Of a DNA stretch of 64,000 nucleotides, positions 12,052 through 20,878 are shown in pieces. How positions within the stretch are numbered: the first letter of the stretch is position 1; every line of letters begins with the position of its first letter. Source of the stretch: Haloquadratum walsbyi J07HQW2 (GTDB lineage Archaea; Halobacteriota; Halobacteria; Halobacteriales; Haloferacaceae); contig NZ_KE356561.1 in assembly GCF_000415985.1 (NCBI RefSeq), forward strand, positions 112,989 to 176,988, given 5' to 3'. Under the pieces are notes generated by a model that saw only the letters and a program-made list of their open reading frames with translations, made no database searches and was not told the DNA's origin. Made by a program: the position numbers and the translations under genes.

Positions 12052-12246
12052 TCAGTCCCGCCACTCGATAATCAGCGTCGGAACGACGTTACCGACACCG
12101 TGGAGCACAAGAAACTGGAGGCGTCGGTTGTCAGTTACTCTCTTTACACCGAGCCACGAGATGATTCCCAACACAAGGAAGCCAACTCTGATTTTGAGTT
12201 CTGTACTGACCAGACCAGCTTCTGGGTTCGGGGACTGTTCTAACAT
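12052..12246 (-). CDS. Small putative membrane protein, 64 aa
   Basis: The frame contains a hydrophobic segment (VGFLVLGIISWLGVK) followed by a second mildly hydrophobic stretch (LQFLVLHGVGNVVPTLIIEW). Probably one or two membrane helices. The opposite strand is also open here but is Arg/Ser-rich and unlikely. Not recognised. Confidence 0.4.
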   Translation of the reverse strand: MLEQSPNPEAGLVSTELKIRVGFLVLGIISWLGVKRVTDNRRLQFLVLHGVGNVVPTLIIEWRD

Positions 12247-12337
12247 AACTCACATTTCGACTTCGGAGAACAAATAGTCCTGTTCTGACGAATTTGACGC
12301 CCACCCGTTATCAGCTGGTGGGCACTCTCTGAGGATT

Positions 12338-12469
12338 ATGACGACCCCTTATCGCTTCGTACTGTGCTGGAGGGGTGAGGACACGTTAGTCGAGTTCTGT
12401 GCTAAATCAGCGATGTATGTCCATCCACAGCGGTATCTACTTTTGTTGACCGACGAACAAGCGGAATAG
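12338..12469 (+). CDS. Possible 43-aa protein
   Basis: Short frame MTTPYRFVLCWRGEDTLVEF ending LLTDEQAE. It lies 26 bases upstream of the membrane-protein gene on the same strand. No family match; could be chance. Confidence 0.25.
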   Translation: MTTPYRFVLCWRGEDTLVEFCAKSAMYVHPQRYLLLLTDEQAE

Positions 12470-12495
12470 AGTAGCCATACTCAGGAGGATTTGGA

Positions 12496-12955
12496 GATGG
12501 ACTGGTGGAAACGACTGTTCGATGCAGACCGACTGATACCAATCATACTCGGATTCGTAGGCGGAGTAACGGGGCTATCCTTCTCGCTTCAGGGTACAGG
12601 CGAGAACGCAGTTTCCATTGGGTCAGTCAGCGTAAACCCACTTCAGTTGGGGGCTTGGGTGTGCGTGTTTGGTTCTCTCGGGATTTCTCCTAATCAGGCA
12701 TCTTCTACCTTTACCGAGACGGGAATCCGTATGAGTACCTCCCGTAGCGGACGGAACGAGATCTCCTTGATAATCAACAACGAATCAAAAAAGACCTCTA
12801 TTGACCACGTCAGGAACAATTCAAAAAGAGCTACTCTCCCTCGAACAGGACACGGCTATGCCACGAAACACCTGAAGAGAGACCTGACAGACACGTCCAA
12901 ACGGCACTTTCTACGAGTGATGAACGAGCCACAATTACAGAAAGAACAGCAGTAG
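12496..12955 (+). CDS. Putative membrane protein, possibly shifted after the second helix
   Basis: ATG 12496 is preceded by GGAGG. It begins MDWWKRLFDADRLIP followed by two hydrophobic stretches (IILGFVGGVTGLSFSL and PLQLGAWVCVFGSLG). The remaining 80 residues are polar and basic, unlike haloarchaeal proteins; the +1 frame there is more acidic, so a frameshift near 12680 is likely. Its tail overlaps the 3' end of the minus-strand pseudogene at 12935-13194. Unrecognised. Confidence 0.4.
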
Positions 12956-13194
12956 AGATACTATCACGCCGATTAGAAGCATAGCGACGAGGATACGGCT
13001 CGAAAGGGGACTCAGTTCCTCATTAGGGATTGCCTCAGGCTCATAGACTCCAGCGAGGATTGCACCGCTCAGACACGCCAGCGTGATGCTTGCGACACCC
13101 CAAGCTACCGAGGTCCTGACTCGGGTAGAGCCGTCTGCCCCATCCAGAGACTCATCACAAGCATCGAGAGGGCGAGTCCTGAGCGACGGTTCAT
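12935..13194 (-). pseudogene. Frameshifted paralogue of the membrane protein at 14282
   Basis: The minus strand starts MNRRSGLALSMLVMSLWMGQ, hits a stop, and resumes in another frame as VASITLACLSGAILAGVYEP, then EAIPNEELSPLSSRILV and a hydrophobic end LLIGVIVSLLLFFL. The intact 14282 protein reads MRRHSVLGLTLLLMSLVWGQ, SIPDDELSPLATRLLV and a like hydrophobic end. The length (260 bases) is not a multiple of three. A dead, inverted duplicate of a small three-helix membrane protein. Confidence 0.8.
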
Positions 13195-13383
13195 ACTCTC
13201 ATCCTCGTTCAGCTACACATATTATCGTCGACGCTAAGGAGTTAATCGTATATACTCTGCTTGTCATAGTTTCAAGATTCTCTCTGCTCTCCAACTCCAC
13301 CACGAGCCCCGCTCTCTTGCTACGTACATTCCAAATCAGGGACAGTTTTTATATTCTAATTTTCTTTTGTTTCTATTGCTGGA

Positions 13384-13848
13384 ATGGTACAAGAAACCGA
13401 ACAAATTGGTATTGAATCGCTAATTGACAAACTATTCGACCGATTTGGGCATATCGCTGAGATACACGTGGCACACATACCGTCTGCCTCAGAAATCGCA
13501 CAACTACACATTACAGTTCACACTGGGGAAGCAAACTCGCTTGAGCAATCTCTTGACCTCACGCGTGCCAACGAGGTCACGGTTGATACGGGAGAAGCAT
13601 ACCCGCTCTTGATCCCGTTCGATATGATAGCGACTGTTGACGGGCCTGGACATGTCCAGGGCAAAGAAGGGACGACTGTGTATATGGCTGACAACGTGGT
13701 GGGAGCTAAGTCTCGTGACCTGGAGACTGGAGTATCAATGCTACGGCAGAAACTCGCTGGCACGTGTCCCTTGTGTGAGGCAAAAGTCGACACATTCCGT
13801 GACCACTACAGAGACAGTCGTACGTGTCAAGAAGCAGAGCGGGTGTGA
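13384..13848 (+). CDS. Hypothetical protein with C-terminal zinc-finger-like motif
   Basis: 154 aa, acidic and soluble. The first 120 residues are a coherent alpha/beta sequence (ESLIDKLFDRFGHIAEIHV; TGEAYPLLIPFDMIATVDG; GTTVYMADNVVGAKSRDLET) with no family I recognise. The C-terminus CPLCEAKVDTFRDHYRDS followed by RTC places C-x2-C, H and C like a C2HC zinc finger. The AT-rich tract upstream (TTTTTATATTCTAATTTTC, about 13347-13365) fits a promoter with a near-leaderless ATG at 13384. It could be a nucleic-acid-binding accessory protein. Confidence 0.65.
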   Translation: MVQETEQIGIESLIDKLFDRFGHIAEIHVAHIPSASEIAQLHITVHTGEANSLEQSLDLTRANEVTVDTGEAYPLLIPFDMIATVDGPGHVQGKEGTTVYMADNVVGAKSRDLETGVSMLRQKLAGTCPLCEAKVDTFRDHYRDSRTCQEAERV

Positions 13849-14016
13849 GACTCCAATTTCTTTGAGTGTCGGTTCTGAAATTATGAGCCGTCTGAGGCAA
13901 ACATAACCCGAACACGAGCAGGGCTTGAGATAGCCACAACGCTGATTGGTGCGTCTTACTCTCTCAGTGAGCAGGTGAGAACTAAATTTATTACAGACAC
14001 AATTATTAACTCCGAT

Positions 14017-14193
14017 ATGCCACAGATTGTACTCGCAGGCATATCCATCTTCATTGCCGTCTTGATTGGATTCAGCACCTCGATCATACTGAGTCCTGAC
14101 CCAACAGGTATAATGCCTATTGTAGGAACAATTATTCTCGGTGCTGTGTTGAGCCCGATTTGTTATCGTGGATCTCAGCGGATGACTGCTTGA
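14017..14193 (+). CDS. Small two-helix membrane protein, 58 aa
   Basis: MPQIVLAGISIFIAVLIGF and PIVGTIILGAVLSPICY form two membrane helices with a short Pro/Asp loop. I chose ATG 14017 over the in-frame GTG at 13975 because the intervening CTAAATTTATTA looks like a TATA box about 25-30 bases upstream, the usual spacing for leaderless haloarchaeal transcripts. Unrecognised family. Confidence 0.55.
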   Translation: MPQIVLAGISIFIAVLIGFSTSIILSPDPTGIMPIVGTIILGAVLSPICYRGSQRMTA

Positions 14194-14281
14194 GAAAGTC
14201 CTCTAACATATGTGACACAGGACAGGACAGGACACCACACCTACAATTATCTGACTCGGGAATTATGAGAGTATATCACTT

Positions 14282-14560
14282 ATGAGACGACACTCAGTGC
14301 TCGGACTGACGCTCCTTCTGATGAGTCTTGTCTGGGGACAGACTGCGGTGTTTCAGTCAGATTCAGAGCTTGTCTTCCTGCTCACGGGTGGTTCTGCTGT
14401 CGGTCTTGCGTGTTTTGGTGGGGCAATAGTCTCTGGCGTAATCACACCACAGTCGATTCCTGATGATGAACTCAGCCCCCTCGCAACTCGTCTCCTCGTT
14501 GTGTGTGCGAGCATCGGTCTATTTGCCATCCTGCTCATATATGCTCTTGTTCTAACTTGA
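14282..14560 (+). CDS. Small three-helix membrane protein, 92 aa
   Basis: Three hydrophobic segments: LGLTLLLMSLVWG, VFLLTGGSAVGLACFGGAIV and LLVVCASIGLFAILLIYALV, joined by IPDDELSPLATR. The same architecture, with an Ile-Pro-(Asp/Asn)-(Asp/Glu) hinge before the last helix, is seen in the dead copy at 12935-13194 and more distantly at 15630-15899. Part of a small-membrane-protein family expanded in this window. Function unknown. An AT-rich stretch (ATTATGAGAGTATATCAC) lies just upstream. Confidence 0.65.
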   Translation: MRRHSVLGLTLLLMSLVWGQTAVFQSDSELVFLLTGGSAVGLACFGGAIVSGVITPQSIPDDELSPLATRLLVVCASIGLFAILLIYALVLT

Positions 14561-14739
14561 GACGACTAGAGAATAGGGTTAGTCTAATACAGACTCAATT
14601 AGTGCTAGTGCATCGGCAAACACGTCTCACCAACTGACGGGTGTAATATGGACACATGAGAGCGACGAAGAGAGGTCTTTACTCAAATCCTCCCCAGCAG
14701 AACCCGACACTCAACCGTTATCCATCGACTCCTTTGTTT

Positions 14740-14990
14740 CACGCATCGGATGAACCGCACGTACTCGTCTCGTCTCGTACACAAGCGATGTAGAACCGTG
14801 GAGCGGGGTTGATACGCTGATGATTGACAGTGGCGGGTACTCACTCTGCCGTACTGACCGCACCGACTACAAAACGCCTGATAATGAGTATCTACAGTAC
14901 TTGAAGACACACGGTGCGGATTACGCTACGCTGCGAGACTATCCTCTCGGGTCAGACCCTGACGCCAGCATTGGTGAGTTGCAGGAGCGA
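14740..14990 (+). pseudogene. tRNA-guanine transglycosylase/DpdA-like fragment
   Basis: A plus-strand frame reads SDVEPWSGVDTLMIDSGGYS, then DNEYLQYLKTHGADYATLRD and YP. Preceding residues EPHVLVSS lie in an adjacent frame. The MIDSGGYS segment followed by a helix and LRDYP resembles the TGT-like barrel of DpdA-type proteins used for 7-deazapurine exchange in DNA or tRNA. Only about 80 residues remain; the barrel is incomplete and the 3' end runs into the opposing nuclease gene. Assigned from memory of the fold; could be another TIM-barrel fragment. Confidence 0.4.
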
Positions 14991-15501
14991 ACGACGAAAC
15001 ATCAATGTGTTCGATGATGACCTCGGACTCCTCATCTCGAATTGTCTCTGGTTGATAAGCCTCGATGATTTTGTTCTTACTCGGAAGTTGGTCGAGCGTT
15101 GTCTGTTCGACCAGATCCACGCTAACCTTCGAGTTGAGGACACGGCGTTGATAAAATTCGTATTCTTGACCGTTCGTGAGAATCCCCCAGTTTACCTTCT
15201 CCCCCCGCAGGTAGTCTTCAAATTTCTCTCGGAAGTCGGGAGTGAGCGGAGTATCTACTCCCTTTGCTTCGAGGAATGCGACAGGTCGTCCGTCGAGCAC
15301 GAGAGCATAATCAACCTTGTATGTGCTAGCGAATGCTTTGACAGAATACTCCAACTCGGTGTTTCTCGGGATCTCCCACCCAAGGAGTTCAATAAAATCG
15401 TTTAGTATGGACGCCTTCATGGTTGCTTCCCCCATCTGCGGTGAGTCTTCAATATCAGACTGAGCCGAGTCCACGTACTCTGTTATCGACGCAGAATCCA
15501 T
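14926..15501 (-). CDS. Type I restriction HsdR N-terminal-like nuclease, probably truncated
   Basis: Start taken at MDSASITEYVDSAQ (15501); an ATG five codons earlier is possible. The sequence follows the HsdR-N pattern: QMGEATMKASILNDFIELLG, VDYALVLDGRPVAFLEAKG with Asp and Glu-x-Lys forming the PD-(D/E)XK site, then LRGEKVNWGILTNGQEYEFY. The last 25 residues (ATHQCWRQGLTRED) look foreign and read against the DpdA-like fragment, so the original C-terminus seems to have been replaced by the junction. No motor domain is adjacent; solitary HsdR-N proteins exist. Activity uncertain. Confidence 0.7.
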   Translation of the reverse strand: MDSASITEYVDSAQSDIEDSPQMGEATMKASILNDFIELLGWEIPRNTELEYSVKAFASTYKVDYALVLDGRPVAFLEAKGVDTPLTPDFREKFEDYLRGEKVNWGILTNGQEYEFYQRRVLNSKVSVDLVEQTTLDQLPSKNKIIEAYQPETIRDEESEVIIEHIDVSSFAPATHQCWRQGLTREDSLAA

Positions 15502-15629
15502 TACTGCGAGATACATTTACTGCATGACTGTAAGAAGCTAAGGTACGGGACGGGGTTAGGGTATCATACGATACTTTCCACACCTACACAGGACTCACTC
15601 ATTACAGAGAACCCACTAATCGCTCGGCA

Positions 15630-15899
15630 CTAAGCAATCACAGACCACATTCCAGCGATAACTGCGATGAGAGTCAGCACTACCGTAGACCACACTATTC
15701 GGTCGTCAGGAATTGAACCAGACGAATTGGATGAGAGAACGGCTTCAGATACTGCACTGAATACCATCGCAATTCCGCTAATTGACAGGAGTATTGGAAC
15801 GAGGGACACTTCCCCCGAAATGACACTATTCAGACCCCTGAACCCGAGAATACCGCCACAAACGGTAATCGAGCCGTGATAGAGGATGGATTTGCCCAT
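15630..15899 (-). CDS. Small membrane protein with leaderless start, 89 aa
   Basis: Three to four hydrophobic helices (SILYHGSITVCGGILGF; LVPILLSISGIAMVFSAVSE; VVLTLIAVIAGMWSVIA). I chose the internal start MGKSIL at 15899 because TTTATACTGG lies about 28 bases upstream, the TATA position for leaderless transcripts, which makes the longer reading from 15941 unlikely. The hinge SIPDDRIVW before the last helix resembles IPDDELSP of the 14282 protein. Confidence 0.6.
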   Translation of the reverse strand: MGKSILYHGSITVCGGILGFRGLNSVISGEVSLVPILLSISGIAMVFSAVSEAVLSSNSSGSIPDDRIVWSTVVLTLIAVIAGMWSVIA

Positions 15900-15930
15900 A
15901 CTTACAGACTGGTCAGACCAGTATAAACAT
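15900..15930 (-). promoter_or_regulatory. TATA box and palindrome upstream of the 15899 start
   Basis: On the minus strand TTTATA is followed by the perfect odd palindrome CTGGTCTGACCAG, which sits between the TATA box and the start codon: a good position for a repressor operator. Confidence 0.45.
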
Positions 15931-16172
15931 CTTTTCTTCACTCATAGGTAGTATTCAATCCGCATACAGGGTCTCACGGCTGATCCGACTGAGAGATTGT
16001 GAGATAAATACTGTGATAACTCTCCTATGACGGCTTGAAATGTGGGATGGCACATGTTAGAGAGGGGTGTTCGTGGTCTCACACTCTCTCAGCACTGCTG
16101 AATTACGGACTGCCTCTGAACAGAGAAACCGACGAGTCATACAGTAGCTCCTCCGAAGCTGGTAAAAGACAG

Positions 16173-16460
16173 TTAGAATGACTGTTGTTCTCTGGCGTTA
16201 TGAGTTGAACCTCGATCGTCGTAGTTTGCTCTTCCAACGCTCCCCTGTGGTGCAAGAGACATCAGGGTATGATATAGGTCATCACTCGACTCAAACGTGT
16301 CAGGTGGGTCATCAAGCAGATCAAGCATCTGATCAAGTGTCGTTTCAGAGCCGTCCTGAAATTCGATTGTCACATTTTCACACCTGTTTGCGATGTCGTC
16401 TATGCTGGCTGGGTACTCGCAATCGCACAACTCGGTCAGTGCTTCCTCAAGATCTGTCAT
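16173..16460 (-). CDS. DUF5789 family protein
   Basis: 95 aa. Reads MTDLEEALTELCDCEYPASI, DDIANRCENVTIEFQDGSET, LDQMLDLL, then SSDDLYHTLMSLAPQGSVGR and NYDDRG. The pattern (YP hinge, then E/DGSET, then VGRxxYDDRG) matches the haloarchaeal DUF5789 family of small proteins of unknown function. Acidic and soluble. The final residues after DDRG are less conserved. Solitary gene with long spacers. Confidence 0.75.
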   Translation of the reverse strand: MTDLEEALTELCDCEYPASIDDIANRCENVTIEFQDGSETTLDQMLDLLDDPPDTFESSDDLYHTLMSLAPQGSVGRANYDDRGSTHNAREQQSF

Positions 16461-16820
16461 ATACTATAGTTACGCATCCGACACACGTATGAATGTACCG
16501 ATGTGCAGAATAACCTAGAATTACATCAATATCTTAGTTTCTGAGAGCTTTGAACCACACATAAACATAGTATTATCCAATATAATATGTCGTTCGACAA
16601 TTAGCAGAGTATAGTATGCTTTGTTGTCTGAATAGGCATCAGGTGAAGCACGTGTGTCTTTGCTCTCTGCGTGAGACGGGGTCAAGAAAACCACGACCCG
16701 ACTCCCAGCGTTGCCAACTCAGAGACGAACAGTGGAATCTTTACACATACTGCATCGTAACCCTCATACCTGACAATCGAAACCCGAACCTCTCTATGAG
16801 CATGGGCATTCCTCAGTCGG

Positions 16821-17221
16821 ATGATTGCGGGTGGGGGTTATTACGATTATGTTCAGACTGTTGTAGAACCCGTCTCACGACATTCTGCCTTCCTGTCGGG
16901 AATTAGTATTGAGTGTTCACCTGTGTATCAACCGTCTGAATCTGTTTCAGACCAGCATAGGAGAACACCACCAGCAAGAAGAGAGACGGTGCGACCTATG
17001 TCCGAATCCAGCTCTCGGAAGGATCGAAGATTGTGGGACTAAGTGAACATGATTCGAGAGGCCCTAAACTGTACGTTATCGATAATCAAAACATTGAGGA
17101 TATCGAGTCCGAGGAAAAGATTGAGCAGCACTTTGAGGACGTGACTGCGGTTACTGAGCGGTTTGCAGAAGAATACGGCCAAAGACCTAGACGAGCTGAA
17201 GAGAATCTCTACGTTTACTGA
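16821..17221 (+). pseudogene. Hypothetical protein, frameshifted
   Basis: The first frame gives GGGYYDYVQTVVEPVSRHSA and SVSDQHRRTPPARR. At a GAGAGA run near 16980 the protein-like sequence moves to another frame: DGATYVRIQLSEGSKIVGLS, EHDSRGPKLYVIDNQNIEDI, then EQHFEDVTAVTERFAEEYG to a stop at 17221. The joined product is about 133 aa, acidic at its end. Family not recognised. Confidence 0.45.
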
Positions 17222-17296
17222 CGGGGAGAGCTGAGCGGTATTAGCTCACGTATAGGAATGATATGCAGTAGTAGAACACTTAGTCAAACATCTTAA

Positions 17297-17535
17297 TCAC
17301 CGTAGCAAAGTCCACTTACCGTCGTTTGGCGATCTCTTTCCAGCAAGATACTCAACTGCACAGTGGCTACACATCAACTCTACGTGATCGATATTCTCAA
17401 TGTCGTGTTTTGCGACATACCAACCTCTCTTACCTCTGAAATTACAACAACTTAGCTTCTGCCGCCCGTTAAAATCTACCTCAAATAATCCATACTCTGT
17501 CTCTGTGCCACTATTTTCACATTCGAATCGCTGTG
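17297..17535 (-). pseudogene. Small zinc-binding protein remnant without start codon
   Basis: The minus strand reads QRFECENSGTETEYGLFEVD, SCCNFRGKRGWYVAKHD and HVELMCSHCAVEYLAGKRS, then stops at 17297. It has several Cys, including a C-x2-C. A TGA lies immediately upstream and no ATG or GTG starts the frame, so the 5' end is lost or shifted. Unrecognised. Confidence 0.4.
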
Positions 17536-17589
17536 ATAATCATTATTATTATTAAGAATTGAATCCTTCTGAGAGGAATATAGAGACCC

Positions 17590-17945
17590 TCGGACTAGCC
17601 CTGTTGTTGCAATTGGAAGCGAAGCGTCAACAAGACAGAACTGAATGAGTACCTGGTGGATTCTGAGATAGCTGTATCGACTTCACCCGCCGATATCCGA
17701 CGGTTAGGATCCTGGGGAGTGTCTATACATACCTTGTCGTTCGAACTTGTCTCACTCTCAATATAGTCTCATATGCGGTTTTCATTTTTTATGCTAGGTA
17801 GGATCCAGAGGACAGGGGATAGCAAGCCTGTCGCTTCCATGGAGAGCCGTCTTATAATGTGAGTAAGAAAAGACGCAAGGGTATGTCGGGATGTCATACT
17901 GATATTTCCCTCGGCAGAGAGCGTACTCTTGTCCCGAGAAGCTAG
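17590..17945. repeat. Interspersed repeat A, copy 1
   Basis: Very similar to 41640-41985. Shared landmarks include CTTGTCGTTCGAACTT, GGATCCAG, GACAGGGGATAGCAAGCC and CTTCCATGGAGAGCCGTC. No open frame spans it. A shorter piece recurs near 43790-43890. Likely a non-autonomous mobile element or a duplicated decayed segment. Confidence 0.8.
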
Positions 17946-17968
17946 ATGAACGCTCTTGAGGTGATGAA

Positions 17969-18449
17969 TTGGAAGAATTGACCGATCGAAAACAAAATCG
18001 AATTCATGGGCTGGAAACACAACTGACGGAACGCTCTCAGATTGAGGAGAAAAACGAGAATCTGCCGGACAGGATTCGTGGTGAGCGCTCATATCAGGAT
18101 CGTCGGCAGAACAAACTCGATGAAGGATCATTCACTCAGAATCATCAGTCTCTATCCCCGCGAGAACAACATATGAGTAGTCCTCCACAATCGCCGAGTG
18201 TACAGTCCCCAGAGTACAACGACGCCTGTGACGCCCCCTGAGAGGGTGTGGAGTAGTGTCCTAAATGAATCAGATATAGAGTTCACAGTGGCAGATATTC
18301 AGAGTCGATTGAGACGAGATGGCTACGAAGAGGAATCCAGTGATGAGACCATCAAACGTGTGCTGAGAAGTATGGGTGAATTGAGTATTATTCAGCGCAA
18401 AGACGGGTTTCCATATTATAAGAAACAAACTGACTGTGAGAATCTGTAG
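17969..18449 (+). pseudogene. Coiled-coil/winged-helix protein, copy A, frameshifted
   Basis: One frame encodes a charged coiled coil (RIHGLETQLTERSQIEEKNE) and MSSPPQSPSVQSPEYN, then stops. The next frame, from within the Pro/Ser linker (TTTPVTPPERVWSSVLNESD), encodes a winged-helix module: EFTVADIQSRLRRDGYEEES, DETIKRVLRSMGELSIIQ and KDGFPYYKK, ending at 18449. A near-identical wing module lies at 31710-31987, also shifted in the linker. Probably a DNA-binding regulator remnant. Confidence 0.6.
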
Positions 18450-18479
18450 AAAGATCGACTGGCGGTGCACACATTCGAA

Positions 18480-19030
18480 GAGTGAGTTGTGTGAGTATAG
18501 CGGAGATACTCGTGAGTGATTATTTTCTGAAGACAGAGATATAACACAAAGTACTTGCCGTCTCTGCAGATGATAACAGACGCCTCGTGTGGGAGAAAAG
18601 GCGGAGGCGTCCGTCATTGAATCTGCCCAAACTATGACACTGATGCCAACTGGTATCGCCGTTGGCGTAGGCGGACACGACACGGACCAAATCAAACGAG
18701 ATAGGACACATTTGATTTGTGCTACATCCGCGAGATTGTTCTCACACTGAGAGGCGGTAGTCACCGTCATCGGCAGATTACGATGGCGACGACTGTGTGA
18801 AAACGAACTGATGTTGGGACTTCCATCCCCAACTCCAAGCTAACTTATCCTCCGATGAACACACCGGAACTTTTCTCGAAGATGTAGCATTTGCACTAGT
18901 GACTGCGTGTGCTAATGATTGTCGCCGTGGCGTATAAATCCGGACGCGAGTACACACGGGATTCGCGTCTGGGAAGTCATCGGGAACCGGTCAGTTTGAT
19001 ATAACAAGAACGCTGTCGCGATCTGCAGGA
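18480..19030. repeat. Interspersed repeat B, copy 1 (about 550 bp)
   Basis: Matches 55340-55890 over most of its length, and a 150-bp part matches 50430-50585. Shared landmarks: TATAACACAAA, CTTGCCGTCTCTGC, GTTGGCGTAGGCGGACACG, CTTCCATCCCCAACT and TTCTCGAAGATGTAGC. The first 40 bases overlap the end of a similar flank. No intact coding frame; a short frame (IAVGVGGHDTDQIKRDRTH) is open in this copy only. The block may be a decayed gene duplicated with its flanks. Confidence 0.75.
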
Positions 19031-19125
19031 TCGAACCTGTATGTTCCCGATCGACGTGGCAAGTGTTCATGATGGTGTTCATACTGCAGTCACAGAACTA
19101 CGGAGAGTTAGTTGTGCAGGTGCAA

Positions 19126-19746
19126 TTATAATTGGGTAGTTGGCTCTGCTATTTTTTCCGATAGAAGAACATTCCCTTCCTCAATATCGTGCTCTGTCGT
19201 CCAGTTTTTGTTAACCTCTAAGACGTACTGACCCTCCCCTGAAAATCGTTTGTTGCTCCCGTCTTCATCTGGTCCCGGTGCATCGGCGTGGTGAATTGAG
19301 GTGATCATCCCCTCACTGTCGACATACATAATGTCAATCCCGAAATCCATCTCTCGCATAACGAAGGTTCGCGAATTGTCTGAATTGAACACAAACAGCA
19401 TTCCCCGGTCCTCAGGTAAACTTTCCGTCTCACTAAGTCCAAGATACCGCAGGTCGCTTGTATCGGCGATCGCTGCTGTGATCGTCCCTCGAAGTCTTCC
19501 ACCGGATGACTCTATCTTAATTTCAGTTGTCTCATAGTCGCTATGAACCTGAGTCGTATCAGAGTCTTCTGCAATTGTGCCTGATTGTCCTGTTTCGGGT
19601 TGAGTTTTGCTGACGGTAGGAGGAGGAGCCTCAGCAGTTGTGTCCGATTGTTCTATTGAATCGCCGACACATCCTGCCAGTCCGGCGCTGGCAACAGTAA
19701 TGCTCACATATCGCAGCCATTGACGACGAGAACTTCGGAATGTCAT
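19126..19746 (-). CDS. DUF192 lipoprotein
   Basis: 206 aa. The N-terminus SSRRQWLRYVSITVASAGLA is a Tat-type signal followed by the lipobox AGC, so the protein is probably exported folded and lipid-anchored. A Thr/Pro/Glu-rich linker (30-75) leads to a DUF192 domain (about 80-200): RYLGLSETESLPEDRGMLF, FNSDNSRTFVMREMDFGIDI and VDSEGMITSIHH, with the end typical of the family (QYVLEVNKNW). DUF192 is a small beta-barrel of unclear function, common in haloarchaea as cell-surface lipoproteins. Solitary. Confidence 0.9.
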   Translation of the reverse strand: MTFRSSRRQWLRYVSITVASAGLAGCVGDSIEQSDTTAEAPPPTVSKTQPETGQSGTIAEDSDTTQVHSDYETTEIKIESSGGRLRGTITAAIADTSDLRYLGLSETESLPEDRGMLFVFNSDNSRTFVMREMDFGIDIMYVDSEGMITSIHHADAPGPDEDGSNKRFSGEGQYVLEVNKNWTTEHDIEEGNVLLSEKIAEPTTQL

Positions 19747-20500
19747 GTTCAGTAAAAACCAGTAAATCCGTTAATAACTGACCCTCCCGATTCCCGTATT
19801 CGCGTCTGATTTCTTAATTCAACTGAGGGTGAGGGTGTGGGCGTGATCGTGCCCTATCCCTCACGATTCTTTAGATTAAAACTGAGAAAATAATGAATGA
19901 GTGTTGCTTGTACGTGTTGCCATTGGCGACGATTAATTACACAGTGAGCGCACATCGCGTATGCGTGATTAGTAATCATCGCTAGCAGCTGCAATCAAGA
20001 TCGGCGACGGATGCCGGCGTTATCGTAGCCGCGTTTTTACTCGTATTGACAGCCCTCTTTGTGACTCGCCAAATCACCAAGTGGCAGTATTGTTTCAACT
20101 TCGCAGCAAGTCCACTCCACTCCACAATATCAAAGCCGGTGTAATTACCGAAGGGGTCTCTTTCCGGACGCGGACGAGACCAACTGGTCTCGGTCTCGGT
20201 CTCGGTGGTGTCGTTGATCTCCTCGCCAGTGTCACCGTCCGGCGTTGGGACCTTCGGCGAGGCATCACCGTTCGCGCCAACCGTCGCATCGATTCGAATC
20301 GATCTGACTGTCACCGAGTGCGTCCGCCAGAGCAGGTCGGTCGCCTGCTGCAATCTCAGCGCGTCAGATGTAACTTAACTGCACGCCTCACAGAGGAGTG
20401 GATGAAGCCGAGCGTGGGATTCTGACTAACTGACTCTCTGAGACTCGACTCGACTGTGCAAACTCCACAGTGACAATCATCTCATCGGGAGTAGAGGGTA
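19747..20500. other. Spacer with a doubtful minus-strand frame
   Basis: A minus-strand frame at 19982-20353 contains TETETETSWSRPRPERD and NYTGFDIVEW. The opposite strand carries GGTCTC repeats at about 20188-20211. Neither strand is convincing; possible decayed gene. Nothing else seen. Confidence 0.25.
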
Positions 20501-20878
20501 CTATCGTCTGCTATCACTAGAAGCCGTCAAAGCGAGATCAAGAAAGCTCCCAACGGCTAAGAGAATGACATGATGACGAGAAAAGCTGATGGAAAGTATC
20601 GGTAGATCAATAGCATGCCCGCTCAGGAATGTGACCACCCCAACAATGCCGAGTGGAATGAGCGAGACACGTTTGAGATCATCCACTTTGTCATGTGCGT
20701 CAAGTGTCAGTATAAGAATATAGGGCATGAGTCCACCCAGAAGGATGAGTTGAATAGAGCTGCTTCCGGTCAGAAGAGCACGAATCATGAGTAGGATACA
20801 TCCGATTGTCAGTGCCCCGAAGAATAACACAAAAGCATAATCCCATCTGCGAGGCTCATCGACACTCTGGAAGACCAT
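20501..20878 (-). CDS. Four-helix membrane protein, 125 aa
   Basis: Hydrophobic segments: YAFVLFFGALTIGCILLMIR, SIQLILLGGLMPYILILTL, SLIPLGIVGVVTFLSGHAI and HHVILLAVGSFLDLALTA. The start MVFQSVDEPRRWD follows an AT-rich spacer (GATATC, TAAAAA). No family recognised. Intact and coherent, so probably real. Confidence 0.7.
   Translation of the reverse strand: MVFQSVDEPRRWDYAFVLFFGALTIGCILLMIRALLTGSSSIQLILLGGLMPYILILTLDAHDKVDDLKRVSLIPLGIVGVVTFLSGHAIDLPILSISFSRHHVILLAVGSFLDLALTASSDSRR

Noticed and set aside
16178-16492. 104-codon plus-strand frame opposite the DUF5789 gene
   Set aside because: Antisense shadow; the minus strand matches a family from end to end.
19010-19050. tRNA-like GGTTCGATCC stretch on the minus strand
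   Set aside because: The loop would be six bases and the stem does not pair to five; no other tRNA arms nearby.
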